64,000 nucleotides of DNA from Gemmatimonadota bacterium (GTDB lineage Bacteria; ARS69). The notes below the pieces were generated by a model that made no database searches, had not been told where the DNA came from, and saw only the letters and a list, made by a program, of their open reading frames with translations. Shown here piece by piece: positions 52,754 to 61,508 of the stretch (positions are counted from its first letter, which is position 1; the number at the start of each line of letters is the position of its first letter). The position numbers and the translations under genes are program-made. Location of the stretch: contig JASLLL010000005.1 of the NCBI GenBank assembly GCA_030747075.1, positions 48,216 through 112,215 on the forward strand, given 5' to 3'.

Positions 52754-54949
52754 CTATGCGGGGAGGTCCCCGCGAATGCGCTTTGCCAGCGTCGTACGGC
52801 GACCCGCCGCGCGCCCCGGGCGGTTCGCCAGTTCCAGCGCACGCCGACTGCCCACCAGGATCACTCCCTGGCGCGCACGCGTGATCGCGGTGTAGAACAG
52901 CCTCCGCTCCAGAAGGATGGCATGCTGCGTGGCGAGCGGGATCACGACCCATTGGTACTCGCTGCCCTGCGACTTGTGGATCGTGATGGAGTACGCGAGC
53001 GCCACCTGATCCCAGTCCGCCGGAGGGATCTCCACCGATTCATCAAAGAGGACGCGCATGCCCCCGCCTTCCTCCGCGACGGCTTCCACACGCCCGATCT
53101 CGCCGTTGAAGACATTGCGCTGGTAGTCGTTCTTCAGCTGGATCACCCGATCCCCGACGCGGAACTCTCTTCCGATGGCCTTCGAGGGGCGCCCCCCCGG
53201 ATTCAGGTCCTGTTGAAGGGCACGGTTCAGCTCGTTCGCGCCAGCCTCTCCCTTGTACATCGGCACGAGAACCTGCACATCCCGGATGGGGTCCACGCCT
53301 TCTTCCTTCGGCAGGAACTCCGACACAATCCGGCGCACCTCGGCAGCCGTGGAAGCCGGGTCCTGTCGTTCCACCCAGACGAAGTCTCCCTCGCCCGGCG
53401 CGGCAAACTCCAACTTCTCTCCCCGGAGAATCCGGTGCGCGTTCTCCACGATCCCGCTCCGCTCCCCCTGACGAAAGATGCGCGTGAGCCGCGCAGCCGG
53501 AACGCAACCGCTCCTCAGCAAATCACGCAGCACCTCGCCGGGACCGACCGACGGCAACTGGTCCGCGTCCCCGACGAGCACCAGTCGCGAAGACTCCGGC
53601 AACGCTCGAAGAAGACTGTCGAAGAGGTGCAGGTCCACCATAGAGGTTTCGTCCACCAGTAGAACATCGGCTTCAAGCGGATTGGACTCGTCCCGGCCGA
53701 AGATCCCCATGGACGGGTCGAAGCCCAGCAGGCGATGGATGGTGGAAGCCTCGCGCCCCGTGGTCTCGCTCAGACGGCGCGCGGCCCGCCCCGTGGGCGC
53801 GGCAAGAAGCAGGCGCAGCCCATGCCCTTCGAACAGGTCCAGGAGGAACCGGGTCAGCGTGGTCTTTCCCGTGCCGGGGCCGCCCGTGATCACCAGCACA
53901 TTGCGCTCATGCGCCAGGCGAAGCGCTTCGATCTGGTCGGCGGAGAGTTCCAGCGCGTGAATACTCTGGAGGCTGCGGAGAGCGGCCTCATCGAGCGTGA
54001 GGCAATCTTCCTCCAGCGCGCTCTCCTGCAGCGCAGTCAGAATCCGGGCGGCACGAGTCTCCGCGAGATGCAGACCGACCGTGTAAAGGCGATCCTCCTC
54101 GCGAACGACTCGACCCGACTTCACCGCCGTCTCCACTCCCTCCTCCACCGGTACGATGTCCACCTCCAGAAGACCGGCCGTCTTTCGAACCAGTTCATCC
54201 GCCGGCAGGTAGACTTCTCCCACTTCCGCCGATCGCCCCAGGACATGCTCAATGCCCGCCGCCACTCTCGCCGGAGATTCCGGCTTCACTCCGAGGCTCC
54301 GGGCAAGCGCATCCGCACGCACGAAGCCGATGCCCCAGATGTCACGGGCCAGCCGATAGGGCTCCTCGCGAACCACGGTCAGCGCCGAGTCCCCGTACCG
54401 GTCGTGTATGCGCGCCGCATACCGCGCGCCCAGTCCGTTTCTCTCCAGAAGCATGGTGAGGTTTCGAAGGCGTGCATGCCTACGCACTCCGTCGGCCAGC
54501 GCGCGAGCCTTCGCCACCGAGATCCCGGAAACTTCCGTGAGCTTGCCCGGATGGTGGTCGATGACATCCAGCGTGTCCGTGCCGAAACGCTCCACGATCC
54601 GCTCCGCCAGTCGCGGGCCGATTCCTTCCGCCAGACCCGCCCCGAGGTACCGGGCAATGGCCGCACAATCCTCCGGCCTTCTGAACTCCACGCGCTCCAC
54701 CTGAATCTGCGCACCGAACTTCGCGTGTTCCGTCCACTGGCCGCCCATGCGCACGCGCTCCCCCACTGTCAAGGGAGGCATCTTCCCGACCACCGCGACG
54801 GTTCGTTCATCATCTTCCGGGGCGATGCGAGCGACCGTGTAGCCGGTCTCCTCGCTGCGATAGGTGATCCGGGCCACCGTTCCTTCCACTTCCACGGCAC
54901 CCTGCCTTCGCGAGGCGAAGAGATCCGCCTCGGGTTTGTTCCTGGGCAT
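52754..54949 (-). CDS. recD2: RecD2-type DNA helicase
   Basis: SF1B 5'-3' helicase of the RecBC-independent RecD2 class. The 731-residue protein has the RecD2 N-terminal OB-like domain (EVEGTVARITYRSEETGYTV), helix-hairpin-helix repeats (about 108-150), Walker A GGPGTGKTT (356-364), Walker B LLVDETSMVDLHLF, GDADQLPSVGPG, and the C-terminal motif VI region with TIHKSQGSEYQWVVI and YTAITRARQGVILVG. ATG at 54949 follows GGGGAGG; the ORF extends upstream through the sigma-factor gene but that part is spurious. Confidence 0.95.
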   Translation of the reverse strand: MPRNKPEADLFASRRQGAVEVEGTVARITYRSEETGYTVARIAPEDDERTVAVVGKMPPLTVGERVRMGGQWTEHAKFGAQIQVERVEFRRPEDCAAIARYLGAGLAEGIGPRLAERIVERFGTDTLDVIDHHPGKLTEVSGISVAKARALADGVRRHARLRNLTMLLERNGLGARYAARIHDRYGDSALTVVREEPYRLARDIWGIGFVRADALARSLGVKPESPARVAAGIEHVLGRSAEVGEVYLPADELVRKTAGLLEVDIVPVEEGVETAVKSGRVVREEDRLYTVGLHLAETRAARILTALQESALEEDCLTLDEAALRSLQSIHALELSADQIEALRLAHERNVLVITGGPGTGKTTLTRFLLDLFEGHGLRLLLAAPTGRAARRLSETTGREASTIHRLLGFDPSMGIFGRDESNPLEADVLLVDETSMVDLHLFDSLLRALPESSRLVLVGDADQLPSVGPGEVLRDLLRSGCVPAARLTRIFRQGERSGIVENAHRILRGEKLEFAAPGEGDFVWVERQDPASTAAEVRRIVSEFLPKEEGVDPIRDVQVLVPMYKGEAGANELNRALQQDLNPGGRPSKAIGREFRVGDRVIQLKNDYQRNVFNGEIGRVEAVAEEGGGMRVLFDESVEIPPADWDQVALAYSITIHKSQGSEYQWVVIPLATQHAILLERRLFYTAITRARQGVILVGSRRALELANRPGRAAGRRTTLAKRIRGDLPA

Positions 54950-55038
54950 GCGCGAGTCCTCCCCGGAGAGCATTCTGGCCCCCCGTGGGTACCACGCACG
55001 CGCCTCGGGGGCAACGGGCATGCTGGTGGTTCCGTGGG

Positions 55039-55068
55039 AAAACCCCCGCAAGATCAGGCGAGCGGGGG
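55039..55068 (-). terminator. Intrinsic terminator after the sigma-factor gene
   Basis: Minus-strand CCCCCGC (55062-55068) pairs perfectly with GCGGGGG (55043-55049) around a 12-base loop, followed by TTTT (55039-55042). The sigma-factor stop codon (55054-55056) lies in the loop and the 5' arm encodes its last residues. recD2 starts 90 bases further on. Confidence 0.7.
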
Positions 55069-55965
55069 CACAGACGCGCCATCCTCGTACCGGCGGGCGA
55101 TCTCCCGGAGCTTCACGAGACACCGATTCTGGATCTGGCGCACACGCTCCCGGGTCACGCCGATGTGCATTCCGGTCTTCTCGAGCGACAGCGGTTCCTG
55201 CCCGTCCAGACCGAACCGGAAGTTGAGGATCCTGCGCTCCCGTTCGTCCAGCGAGGAGAGAAGAATGTCCAGACGCCGCCGGGCAAGTTCCGATCCCGCG
55301 GAGTCCTCGGGCGACTGCAGACTCCCGTCGGGGACGAGGTCGTGCAGGCAGAGCTCCCCGTCCGCGCCCAGCGGTCCGTCCATGGAGAGAGTGCTTCGCG
55401 AGAGGCGCGCAAGTCGGTCCACCTTCGGCAATGGCAGCCCCAGCGCGTGGGCCACATCCTCCCGCGTGTGCCGGCCCTCCCCCTCTTGTGCCAGGTCCCG
55501 CTCCACCCGAAGATAGCGCCGGAGATCCTGCACGACATTCGCCGGGATGCGAACCGTGCGACTGTGGTTTGCCAGCGACCGTGTGATGGCTTGCCGAATC
55601 CACTTGGAAGCGTAGGTCGAGAACCGAAAGCCGAGCTCGGGGTCGAAGTACTCCGTCGCCTTGATCAGCCCCAGATTCCCTTCACCGATCAGATCCGGAA
55701 GCGCGATTCCCATGCCCTGGTAGCGGCGCGCGATCGACACCACCAGGCGGAGGTTGGACGCGATGAACTTCTCCTTGGAACGCGCACACCCCTTTGAGGC
55801 GGCCCGAGCCAGCCGACACTCCTCCTCCCGCGTCAGGAGGCGCGCCCGACTGATGGCCTCCAGGTACGCACCCATCGTGTCCCGGGATGAAGCCGCCGTC
55901 GGACTCGGCGCAGCCCGCCGCGTGGCTCTTCCATTCCCAGCGCGCTCGCTTTGACCTGTTTCCAT
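55054..55965 (-). CDS. Sigma-70 family RNA polymerase sigma factor, group 2 (RpoD/RpoS-like)
   Basis: The 303-residue protein lacks region 1.1 but has region 1.2 (AYLEAISRARLLTREEE), region 2 (ASNLRLVVSIARRYQG, LPDLIGEGNLGLIKA, YASKWIRQAI), region 3 (RIPANVVQDL) and region 4 with the -35-reading helix (GVTRERVRQIQNRCLVKLRE). That layout marks a group 2, non-essential RpoS-like factor. It sits behind a candidate sigma-54 promoter and the gene of a sigma-54 activator on the same strand, so its expression is probably signal-driven. Confidence 0.92.
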   Translation of the reverse strand: METGQSERAGNGRATRRAAPSPTAASSRDTMGAYLEAISRARLLTREEECRLARAASKGCARSKEKFIASNLRLVVSIARRYQGMGIALPDLIGEGNLGLIKATEYFDPELGFRFSTYASKWIRQAITRSLANHSRTVRIPANVVQDLRRYLRVERDLAQEGEGRHTREDVAHALGLPLPKVDRLARLSRSTLSMDGPLGADGELCLHDLVPDGSLQSPEDSAGSELARRRLDILLSSLDERERRILNFRFGLDGQEPLSLEKTGMHIGVTRERVRQIQNRCLVKLREIARRYEDGASVPPLA

Positions 55966-55992
55966 GTCGCACCCTCCCTTTGCGGAACTCTT

Positions 55993-56008
55993 CGCATGGA
56001 GCGTGCCA
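55993..56008 (-). promoter_or_regulatory. Candidate sigma-54 (-24/-12) promoter of the sigma-factor gene
   Basis: Minus strand TGGCACGCTCCATGCG against the consensus TGGCACGNNNNTTGCW: all of TGGCACG and TGC match, and the GG-N10-GC spacing is exact. The predicted start near 55982 leaves a 17-base leader that contains AAGGGAGGG right before the ATG at 55965. Confidence 0.6.
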
Positions 56009-56065
56009 GTACCCGTCCCGCTCGCGTCTCACCGCGCAGGCGACCGATTCAGGCGGCCACGCCGG

Positions 56066-56230
56066 GGTTCACGCCACCGAAGCGAATGCTCATGTCCACG
56101 GGACGACCCGCGCAGATTGCGCACGAGGTTCACACTTCAGCCCGGAGCGCGCCCACGGCATGCCACGCGACCGTCTCCGGGCGGGAAGGAAGTTCACGCC
56201 GGATCGCGTCTGGATGTGAAGGAAGTGGCC
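56066..56230. repeat. GTTCAC repeats upstream of the sigma-54 promoter (candidate activator sites)
   Basis: GGTTCACGCC (56066-56075), GGTTCACAC (56127-56135) and AGTTCACGCC (56191-56200) recur at intervals of 61 and 64 bases, with an inverted GTGAAGG at 56216-56222. The 56185-56199 copy reads GGGAA-N5-TTCAC, one base from a perfect dyad GTGAA-N5-TTCAC. Spacing near six helical turns and a position 60-190 bases upstream of the promoter suit enhancer sites. The gap between sigma and activator genes (55966-56251) holds nothing else. Confidence 0.5.
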
Positions 56231-56251
56231 ACCTGGGAGTGATCTCCGCGA

Positions 56252-59200
56252 TCAGAGCGGGATGTGGTAGCGGCCGATCTTGTTCAGGAGTCCCCGCCGG
56301 CTGATCCCAAGGAGGCGCGCGGCCTGGGAGCGGTTCCCCCCCGTCTTCTGAAGCGCCTTCGACACCATGTCCCGCTCCAGTGCTTCCACCACACTCGGCA
56401 GCGTGCGCTTCCCGTCCGGAGACAACACCCGCCCCGGCAAATCCGGAGGGCGAAGTTCCCGCGAGAGCTCACCCGCCTCCACCACGGAACCCGGCTCCCC
56501 CGTGGCCACGATGCGTTCCACCTCGTGCTGGAGATCCCTCACATTCCCCGGCCAGTCGTGCGCGACCAGAAGACTCATGGCGTCTGAAGAGATGCGCGGC
56601 GGGGGATCGCCCTGCCTCGTGGCATACCGCTTGAGGAAGTGATCCACCAGAAGCGGCACATCTTCTCTTCGCTCACGAAGCGGCGGGATGTCGATGGAGA
56701 TCACTCGAAGCCGATAGTACAGGTCTTCGAGGAACCGGCTCTTCTCCACGCGGGTCCGCAGATCTCGATTCGAGGCGCACAGAATCCGTGCGTCGATCGC
56801 GATCACTTCGCTGGACCCGACCGGACGAATCTCACCGCGATCGACCACCCGCAGTAGTCGCTGCTGAAAGCCACGGCCCGTCTTGTCGATTTCGTCGAGG
56901 AATACGGTCCCTCCCGACGCCTGCTCAAAGAGCCCGGTCTTGTCCCGCCCGGCGTCCGTGAACGCACCCTTCACATGGCCGAAGAGTTCGCTCTCGAGCA
57001 CGGACCGGGATATGGCGGCACAGTTGATGGTCACAAAGGGCGCGTCCCGCCTGGCCGAGGAAGCATGGATGGCTCGCGCAAGGAGTTCCTTGCCCGTCCC
57101 CGTCTCTCCCTGGAGGAGGACGGTGGACTCGTTCGAGCGGATCTTCTCGATCAGTTCGATGATCTCCAGCATTCTTCGGCTCTGCGTGAGGATCCCGTGG
57201 AAGCCATCCCGCCCCGTAAGACGCCGGCGCAGCATGAGGTTCTCCCGACGCACCGCTTCCAGACGCATTTCCTGCACCGCCATCGCAGCCGTCGCGGCAA
57301 AGCCCACCACAAAATCAATCTCCGACTGCCGGAAGTCACCGGCCTCCCGGCTTCGAGCCACATGGACTCCGCCCAGGAACTCCTCTTCCGAGAAGAGGGG
57401 CATGAACAGAATGGAGCCGGTATCCTCCAGTTCTTCGGGCGGCAGTTTCTCGAACCGGGAATCCACGGACGGGTTCGTGGAGACCAGCGGCCGTGGCCCG
57501 AAACTACCATTGCCTTCCAGCGCGACCACCTGCCGCACGATGCGCGCGCACTCTTTCTCACTCTTCGAACTTCCCGCGGCGGGCGACCACTCCGTGGTGT
57601 CCTGCCCGCGCAAGAGCAGCACCGCACTCGACGCGACGAGTCTCTCCTTCAGCGTCGTCTCCATGACGCTAACGCGCGCGGAGGAATCCTCCGCAGCGCA
57701 TACCCGACCGACCGCATCATTCAGTACGGCCAGGTCGTTTCGCTCCGTGAGGGACTCATCCTCCAGTCGGCGATCGATGTCGCGGTGAAGGCGCCGCACG
57801 GCCATCCGATCCTCTTCATCCCCCACGCGATCCAAGAGCGCCATGGCCTGCCGCAGGTGCCCGCGCGCATCTCCGGTGGGTTCGGTGAGCACGGTCTCCA
57901 GTCTTGCCAGAGTCAGGTAGGCACAACCGGCCTCGTAGCTGGCTCCCATGTGGTCGAACAACGCCACGGCTTCCCGCAGATCAGCGCCCGCCTGATCCAG
58001 ATCCAGAATGTTCTCCACACGGAATGCCGCGAACTCCAGACGCGTCACGGCCAGTTCGTATGGGCTGCCAAACCGTCGCTGAATCTCCAGAGACTCACGG
58101 TAAGACCCGGCGGCGGCGGGGATGTCTCCATCCATCGCCGCAAGACGCGCGGCAAGGCGACGAAGCGCTCCCGCCTCCGAGTTCTCCCCGAGGCCCGCTG
58201 AGACGGCCTCGGCCTCCGTGAGAAGAGCTTGCGCCGCCGCACCGTTTCCACAGTGCGACTCCAGATCCGCCTGCCTGCGAAGCACCTCCAGGACCAGGTC
58301 GCCCAGGGGCGCGAGCCTTCGCGCGGATGCCAGTGCACCCTGATAGATCCCCCGAGCCCTCTCGTGTTCTTCGAGTGCGACAGCCAGATCTCCGCGAAAC
58401 TCCCGCGCCAGAATGACGGAGCGTGCATCCCCCAGCTGACCCGCGATCTTCTCCGCGCGCGAATAGAACTGCTCCGCCACCTCCCAGTTCCTTCGGTGCC
58501 GGTGGTAGTTTCCAAGATTCAGGCAGGCTGTACCGATCTCCAGGCGATTGCCGATCCCCTCCAGCGTGCGAAGCGCCCTCTCCCACTGGGCGCGGGCCGT
58601 CTCCCAGTTCCCCAGATGAAACTCGACCAGCCCGATGTTGTTGAGTGACCACCCCACGCGCAGGGTGTCGCCCACTTCCTCAAAGACGGCGAGGCTCTTC
58701 AGCAAGTGGCCTCGTGCATGGGTCCAGCGACCCCGGTTCTTCTCCATGAGGCCCAGGTTGTTCAGGCTGTCCGCCATGCCGGGCCGGTCTCCGGCCTCGC
58801 GGAAGAGCGTCAGCGCAGACTCAAACGAGAACGCGGCCGCATCCCAGTCTCCCCGGCGCAGGGCAATGATCCCGCGGCACTTTTGTCCGTGGGCCATCTG
58901 CGTCATGGTCTTTGTGTCGAGGAATGCGGACGCCGCCTCGTCGAGACACTCTTCCGCCGCGTCGTAGTCTCCGAGCCTTGTCAGCGCGTAGGCTCTCTCA
59001 TTGAGGATGCGAAGGCGTTCCGGACCCCCCTCCGTTGGGTCCATGGATGCCTTCGCTCGATCCAGAAGTTCCAGTGCACCCGTGCAGTCGCCGCTTTGGC
59101 TGCGACACCGCGCGGCCTCCACCAGAATCCTCGCGACCTCCCCGGGCGGTGCGCCCGCCTCTCTCATTCCGGATAGAATCCGGTCGAAGTAGCCCAGTGC

Positions 59201-59344
59201 CCCGGCAAGGTCCCCGGCGCTCCGGCTGAACTCCGCCATCTGTTCCAGGTGTGCGGCCTCTTCCCCGGCGCGAGGCGAAGGGGGCGAAGACGAGTCGCCC
59301 GAACCGGGTCGATCACCCCTGCCGCTTTCGAAAGGCCTTCGCAT
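56252..59344 (-). CDS. TPR-GAF sigma-54-dependent transcriptional activator (bacterial enhancer-binding protein)
   Basis: A 1030-residue activator with many TPR repeats (about 30-500; e.g. ADSLNNLGLMEKNRGRW, WSLNNIGLVEFHLGNW), a GAF domain (about 545-695), a sigma-54-interacting AAA+ domain (about 712-945) with Walker A GETGTGKE (746-753), Walker B TVFLDEID and arginine-finger region YYRLRV, and a Fis-type HTH at the end (GGNRSQAARLLGISRRGLLNKI). There is no receiver domain, so the input is a ligand or protein sensed by TPR/GAF. The sigma-54 contact loop reads GAFTDA (793-798) rather than GAFTGA. It precedes the sigma-factor gene on the same strand. Confidence 0.93.
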   Translation of the reverse strand: MRRPFESGRGDRPGSGDSSSPPSPRAGEEAAHLEQMAEFSRSAGDLAGALGYFDRILSGMREAGAPPGEVARILVEAARCRSQSGDCTGALELLDRAKASMDPTEGGPERLRILNERAYALTRLGDYDAAEECLDEAASAFLDTKTMTQMAHGQKCRGIIALRRGDWDAAAFSFESALTLFREAGDRPGMADSLNNLGLMEKNRGRWTHARGHLLKSLAVFEEVGDTLRVGWSLNNIGLVEFHLGNWETARAQWERALRTLEGIGNRLEIGTACLNLGNYHRHRRNWEVAEQFYSRAEKIAGQLGDARSVILAREFRGDLAVALEEHERARGIYQGALASARRLAPLGDLVLEVLRRQADLESHCGNGAAAQALLTEAEAVSAGLGENSEAGALRRLAARLAAMDGDIPAAAGSYRESLEIQRRFGSPYELAVTRLEFAAFRVENILDLDQAGADLREAVALFDHMGASYEAGCAYLTLARLETVLTEPTGDARGHLRQAMALLDRVGDEEDRMAVRRLHRDIDRRLEDESLTERNDLAVLNDAVGRVCAAEDSSARVSVMETTLKERLVASSAVLLLRGQDTTEWSPAAGSSKSEKECARIVRQVVALEGNGSFGPRPLVSTNPSVDSRFEKLPPEELEDTGSILFMPLFSEEEFLGGVHVARSREAGDFRQSEIDFVVGFAATAAMAVQEMRLEAVRRENLMLRRRLTGRDGFHGILTQSRRMLEIIELIEKIRSNESTVLLQGETGTGKELLARAIHASSARRDAPFVTINCAAISRSVLESELFGHVKGAFTDAGRDKTGLFEQASGGTVFLDEIDKTGRGFQQRLLRVVDRGEIRPVGSSEVIAIDARILCASNRDLRTRVEKSRFLEDLYYRLRVISIDIPPLRERREDVPLLVDHFLKRYATRQGDPPPRISSDAMSLLVAHDWPGNVRDLQHEVERIVATGEPGSVVEAGELSRELRPPDLPGRVLSPDGKRTLPSVVEALERDMVSKALQKTGGNRSQAARLLGISRRGLLNKIGRYHIPL

Positions 59345-59366
59345 TGCCCGCCGTCCTTCCCCGGGT

Positions 59367-59381
59367 GTGAAGAGGGTTCAC
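59367..59381. promoter_or_regulatory. Perfect dyad GTGAA-N5-TTCAC upstream of the activator gene
   Basis: GTGAA (59367-59371) and TTCAC (59377-59381), 23 to 37 bases before the activator ATG. It matches the repeats in front of the sigma-factor gene, so it may be an autoregulatory site of the activator's Fis-type domain. Confidence 0.5.
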
Positions 59382-59457
59382 TCCCGATGACCCAACTCCG
59401 CCTTTCGGGAACGAACGGGTCGCGGCGGGGGGGGAATGACGAAACCGCGACGGTTCC

Positions 59458-59718
59458 CTACAGCGTCTGCACAACTCGCACGAACTCGGCGAGAAGCCTC
59501 GAAGTCCACAGGTTCCAGTCTCCGCGCGCTGAGTGAGGCAGGCGGCCGGACTCCTCCGCCACCAGGACCTCGTCTCCTGCCGGATTCCCTGGTTCCACCT
59601 TCATCGGAATGTCCGGGTCCCCTTCCGTGAGGTCGCCGCCGGGGTTGGCCATGGCCGCCCCGGTAACGAACATCGCGAGCGTCAGGAACCACCATACACT
59701 TCGATACCGTCTGCGCAT
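59458..59718 (-). CDS. Small secreted protein (hypothetical)
   Basis: An 86-residue protein with a clear signal peptide (VWWFLTLAMFVTGAAMA, then N) and a short acidic mature part with no recognised domain. The ATG at 59718 has AGGAGG seven bases upstream; a GTG two codons earlier is too close to it. A near-copy of the GTGAA-N5-TTCAC dyad lies 57-71 bases upstream. It precedes the activator gene on the same strand and could be a signal or target of that system. Confidence 0.6.
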   Translation of the reverse strand: MRRRYRSVWWFLTLAMFVTGAAMANPGGDLTEGDPDIPMKVEPGNPAGDEVLVAEESGRLPHSARGDWNLWTSRLLAEFVRVVQTL

Positions 59719-59774
59719 GATCACGCCTCCTGCGATTCCCGCCGGGCGTTCGGCGGATCCCCGGGGAGCCCGCT

Positions 59775-59789
59775 GCGAAGGGGCTTCAC
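59775..59789. promoter_or_regulatory. Near-perfect dyad GCGAA-N5-TTCAC upstream of the small secreted-protein gene
   Basis: One mismatch from the GTGAA-N5-TTCAC dyad found upstream of the adjacent activator gene. It lies 57-71 bases upstream of the secreted-protein start. No -24/-12 or good sigma-70 boxes were seen between it and the gene. Confidence 0.4.
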
Positions 59790-59843
59790 ACCCGAGGTTC
59801 CAACACTCTAGGAAGGAAGGGGCGAATCGTCAAATCGGGAGGG

Positions 59844-60107
59844 TCACCGACGCTGCCGCGAAGGTGCCGAAAGAGCGGCCCGGCCTCGCCAGAGCCCAAA
59901 AAGAAGCCCTCCGAAGCACGCCAGACCCATCCACCACAGCCCGAAGAAAGCCGTCATTTCGTTCAAGGGCTCAGCCAGTGACGGAAAAGGACGGACCAGC
60001 GCGGCCCGGAGTCCCAGCCATACTCCCTGAATCAGGAAGGCCCCCACGAGGATCGCCACCCAGTCCCCGATGAGACGCAGCCAGAATCGGTCTGTACGAT
60101 CACTCAT
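59844..60107 (-). CDS. Small two-pass membrane protein (hypothetical)
   Basis: An 87-residue protein with two hydrophobic segments (LIGDWVAILVGAFLIQGVWL and FFGLWWMGLACFGGLLFGLW) joined by a polar loop, and a basic C-terminus. No family recognised. It follows the M23 peptidase gene by 57 bp on the same strand. Confidence 0.55.
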   Translation of the reverse strand: MSDRTDRFWLRLIGDWVAILVGAFLIQGVWLGLRAALVRPFPSLAEPLNEMTAFFGLWWMGLACFGGLLFGLWRGRAALSAPSRQRR

Positions 60108-60164
60108 GGGCTTCTCACTCCCTCCGCTCAGACTGCGGCATGGTAGGAAGCTCCGCGATCCATG

Positions 60165-61508
60165 TCAACGAGTGGCATCATCGCCCGGAAGGGTGGGCCG
60201 CCGGGATTTCTCCCCGGAACCTGAGTCCTCGCTCCACCCCGGGAGCAGCGCCATCGACTCTCCGGTGACCGCGAGGGAGTCCGCAAGGTGCCACGCGATC
60301 TCGCGGCTCCGATCGAAGCTCTCCCGCTCTTCACCCGGCACGGATCTACCGGGAGGGGACTTCAGGCGAAGCGGATCCACGAAGTCGCCATTTCGCTTTA
60401 CGCGAAAGTCCAGATGCGGCCCCGTGGAAAGCCCCGTCGAACCGACGAGGCCGATGACCTGCCCCTGGGCCACACGAACTCCCCGACGAATCCCCTTGCC
60501 GAACTTCCAGAGGTGCGCGTAGCAGGTGGTGTAGGAAGAACTGTGACGAATCTCCACATAGTTCCCGTAACCACCCTTTCGCCCGGCAAAGGTGACCACA
60601 CCTTCTCCCAGGGCGCTCACCGGAGTCCCGCGCGGGGCCGCGTAGTCCACGCCCCAGTGTGGGCGGACGGTCTTCAAGATGGGATGACGACGCCGCGCGG
60701 AGAAACGCGAACTGATCCTCCGGTACTGGAGCGGCGACTTCAGAAACGCTCGGCGAACCGTGCTCCCTTCGTCATCGTACCAGTCCACCTTGCCTTCGTC
60801 GTCCTCGTAGCGGACGGCGCGTCCCGAAGCGCGGGCACCGTCATATTCGAGCGCGTAGATCTTCCCGAAGCCCAGGAACTCGCCATCCAGACGACGCTCC
60901 TCCACAAGCATGCGAAAGGAATCCTCCGAACGCGGTTCCGTCAGAAAATCCACCTCCCACCCGAGGAGGTCCGCGAAACGCATGACCAGATCCGCCTCGC
61001 CGCCCGCGGCGATCACCGACTCGTAGAGGCTCCCGTTGACCCGTCCGGTCACCGCGCGAAGTCGAATCTCCGGCTCACGAACCCGCATGGCGACGGAAGC
61101 CGAACCGGAGTCCGGGAATGTCACCACCACCGAGGTCAGCGCATCCCGGACGAGCGAGACTTCCCGAAGCGCTCCCCCCGTATCCCATGCCACTCCGACC
61201 GTCTCTCCGGGGAGAATCCGGCGGAGGTCAATCTCCTCGCCCAGAAGGCGTTCCGCCTCCATGCGCCAAGCCCCCGGCACATCCAGCCGGCGAAGCACGA
61301 GATCCAGCGGTTCCCCCTGCCCCACCTTTCGCGAGAGGCGGCGCAGGTCCTCCCCGGCGGGCTGTGCCTCGGGCGCTTCGATCACCGCGGTGATCGAATC
61401 CACGCCGCCGGACGATTCCCCGCACGGCCCGACGAGCCTCACAAGGACATAGAGCGCGAAGGCCGCCAGCAAAACGACCGCCCGTGTTCTGCCAAGCCGA
61501 CCGGTCAT
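60165..61508 (-). CDS. M23-family (LytM) metallopeptidase, MepM-like
   Basis: Peptidoglycan endopeptidase or LytM regulator in the periplasm. The 447-residue protein has an N-terminal membrane anchor (VVLLAAFALYVLVRLVG), a middle OapA/Csd3-like region, and a LytM domain with zinc ligands H284 and D288 (PHWGVDYAAPRGTPV), H332 (YAHLWKFG) and H365 (GPHLDFRV), so it should be active. The ATG overlaps the stop of the SAM hydroxide adenosyltransferase by 4 bp (ATGA). Confidence 0.92.
   Translation of the reverse strand: MTGRLGRTRAVVLLAAFALYVLVRLVGPCGESSGGVDSITAVIEAPEAQPAGEDLRRLSRKVGQGEPLDLVLRRLDVPGAWRMEAERLLGEEIDLRRILPGETVGVAWDTGGALREVSLVRDALTSVVVTFPDSGSASVAMRVREPEIRLRAVTGRVNGSLYESVIAAGGEADLVMRFADLLGWEVDFLTEPRSEDSFRMLVEERRLDGEFLGFGKIYALEYDGARASGRAVRYEDDEGKVDWYDDEGSTVRRAFLKSPLQYRRISSRFSARRRHPILKTVRPHWGVDYAAPRGTPVSALGEGVVTFAGRKGGYGNYVEIRHSSSYTTCYAHLWKFGKGIRRGVRVAQGQVIGLVGSTGLSTGPHLDFRVKRNGDFVDPLRLKSPPGRSVPGEERESFDRSREIAWHLADSLAVTGESMALLPGWSEDSGSGEKSRRPTLPGDDATR

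Noticed and set aside
54950..55603. N-terminal extension of recD2 through the sigma-factor gene.
   Set aside because: It is a shadow frame of the sigma factor; RecD2 homology and a ribosome-binding site start at 54949, after the terminator.
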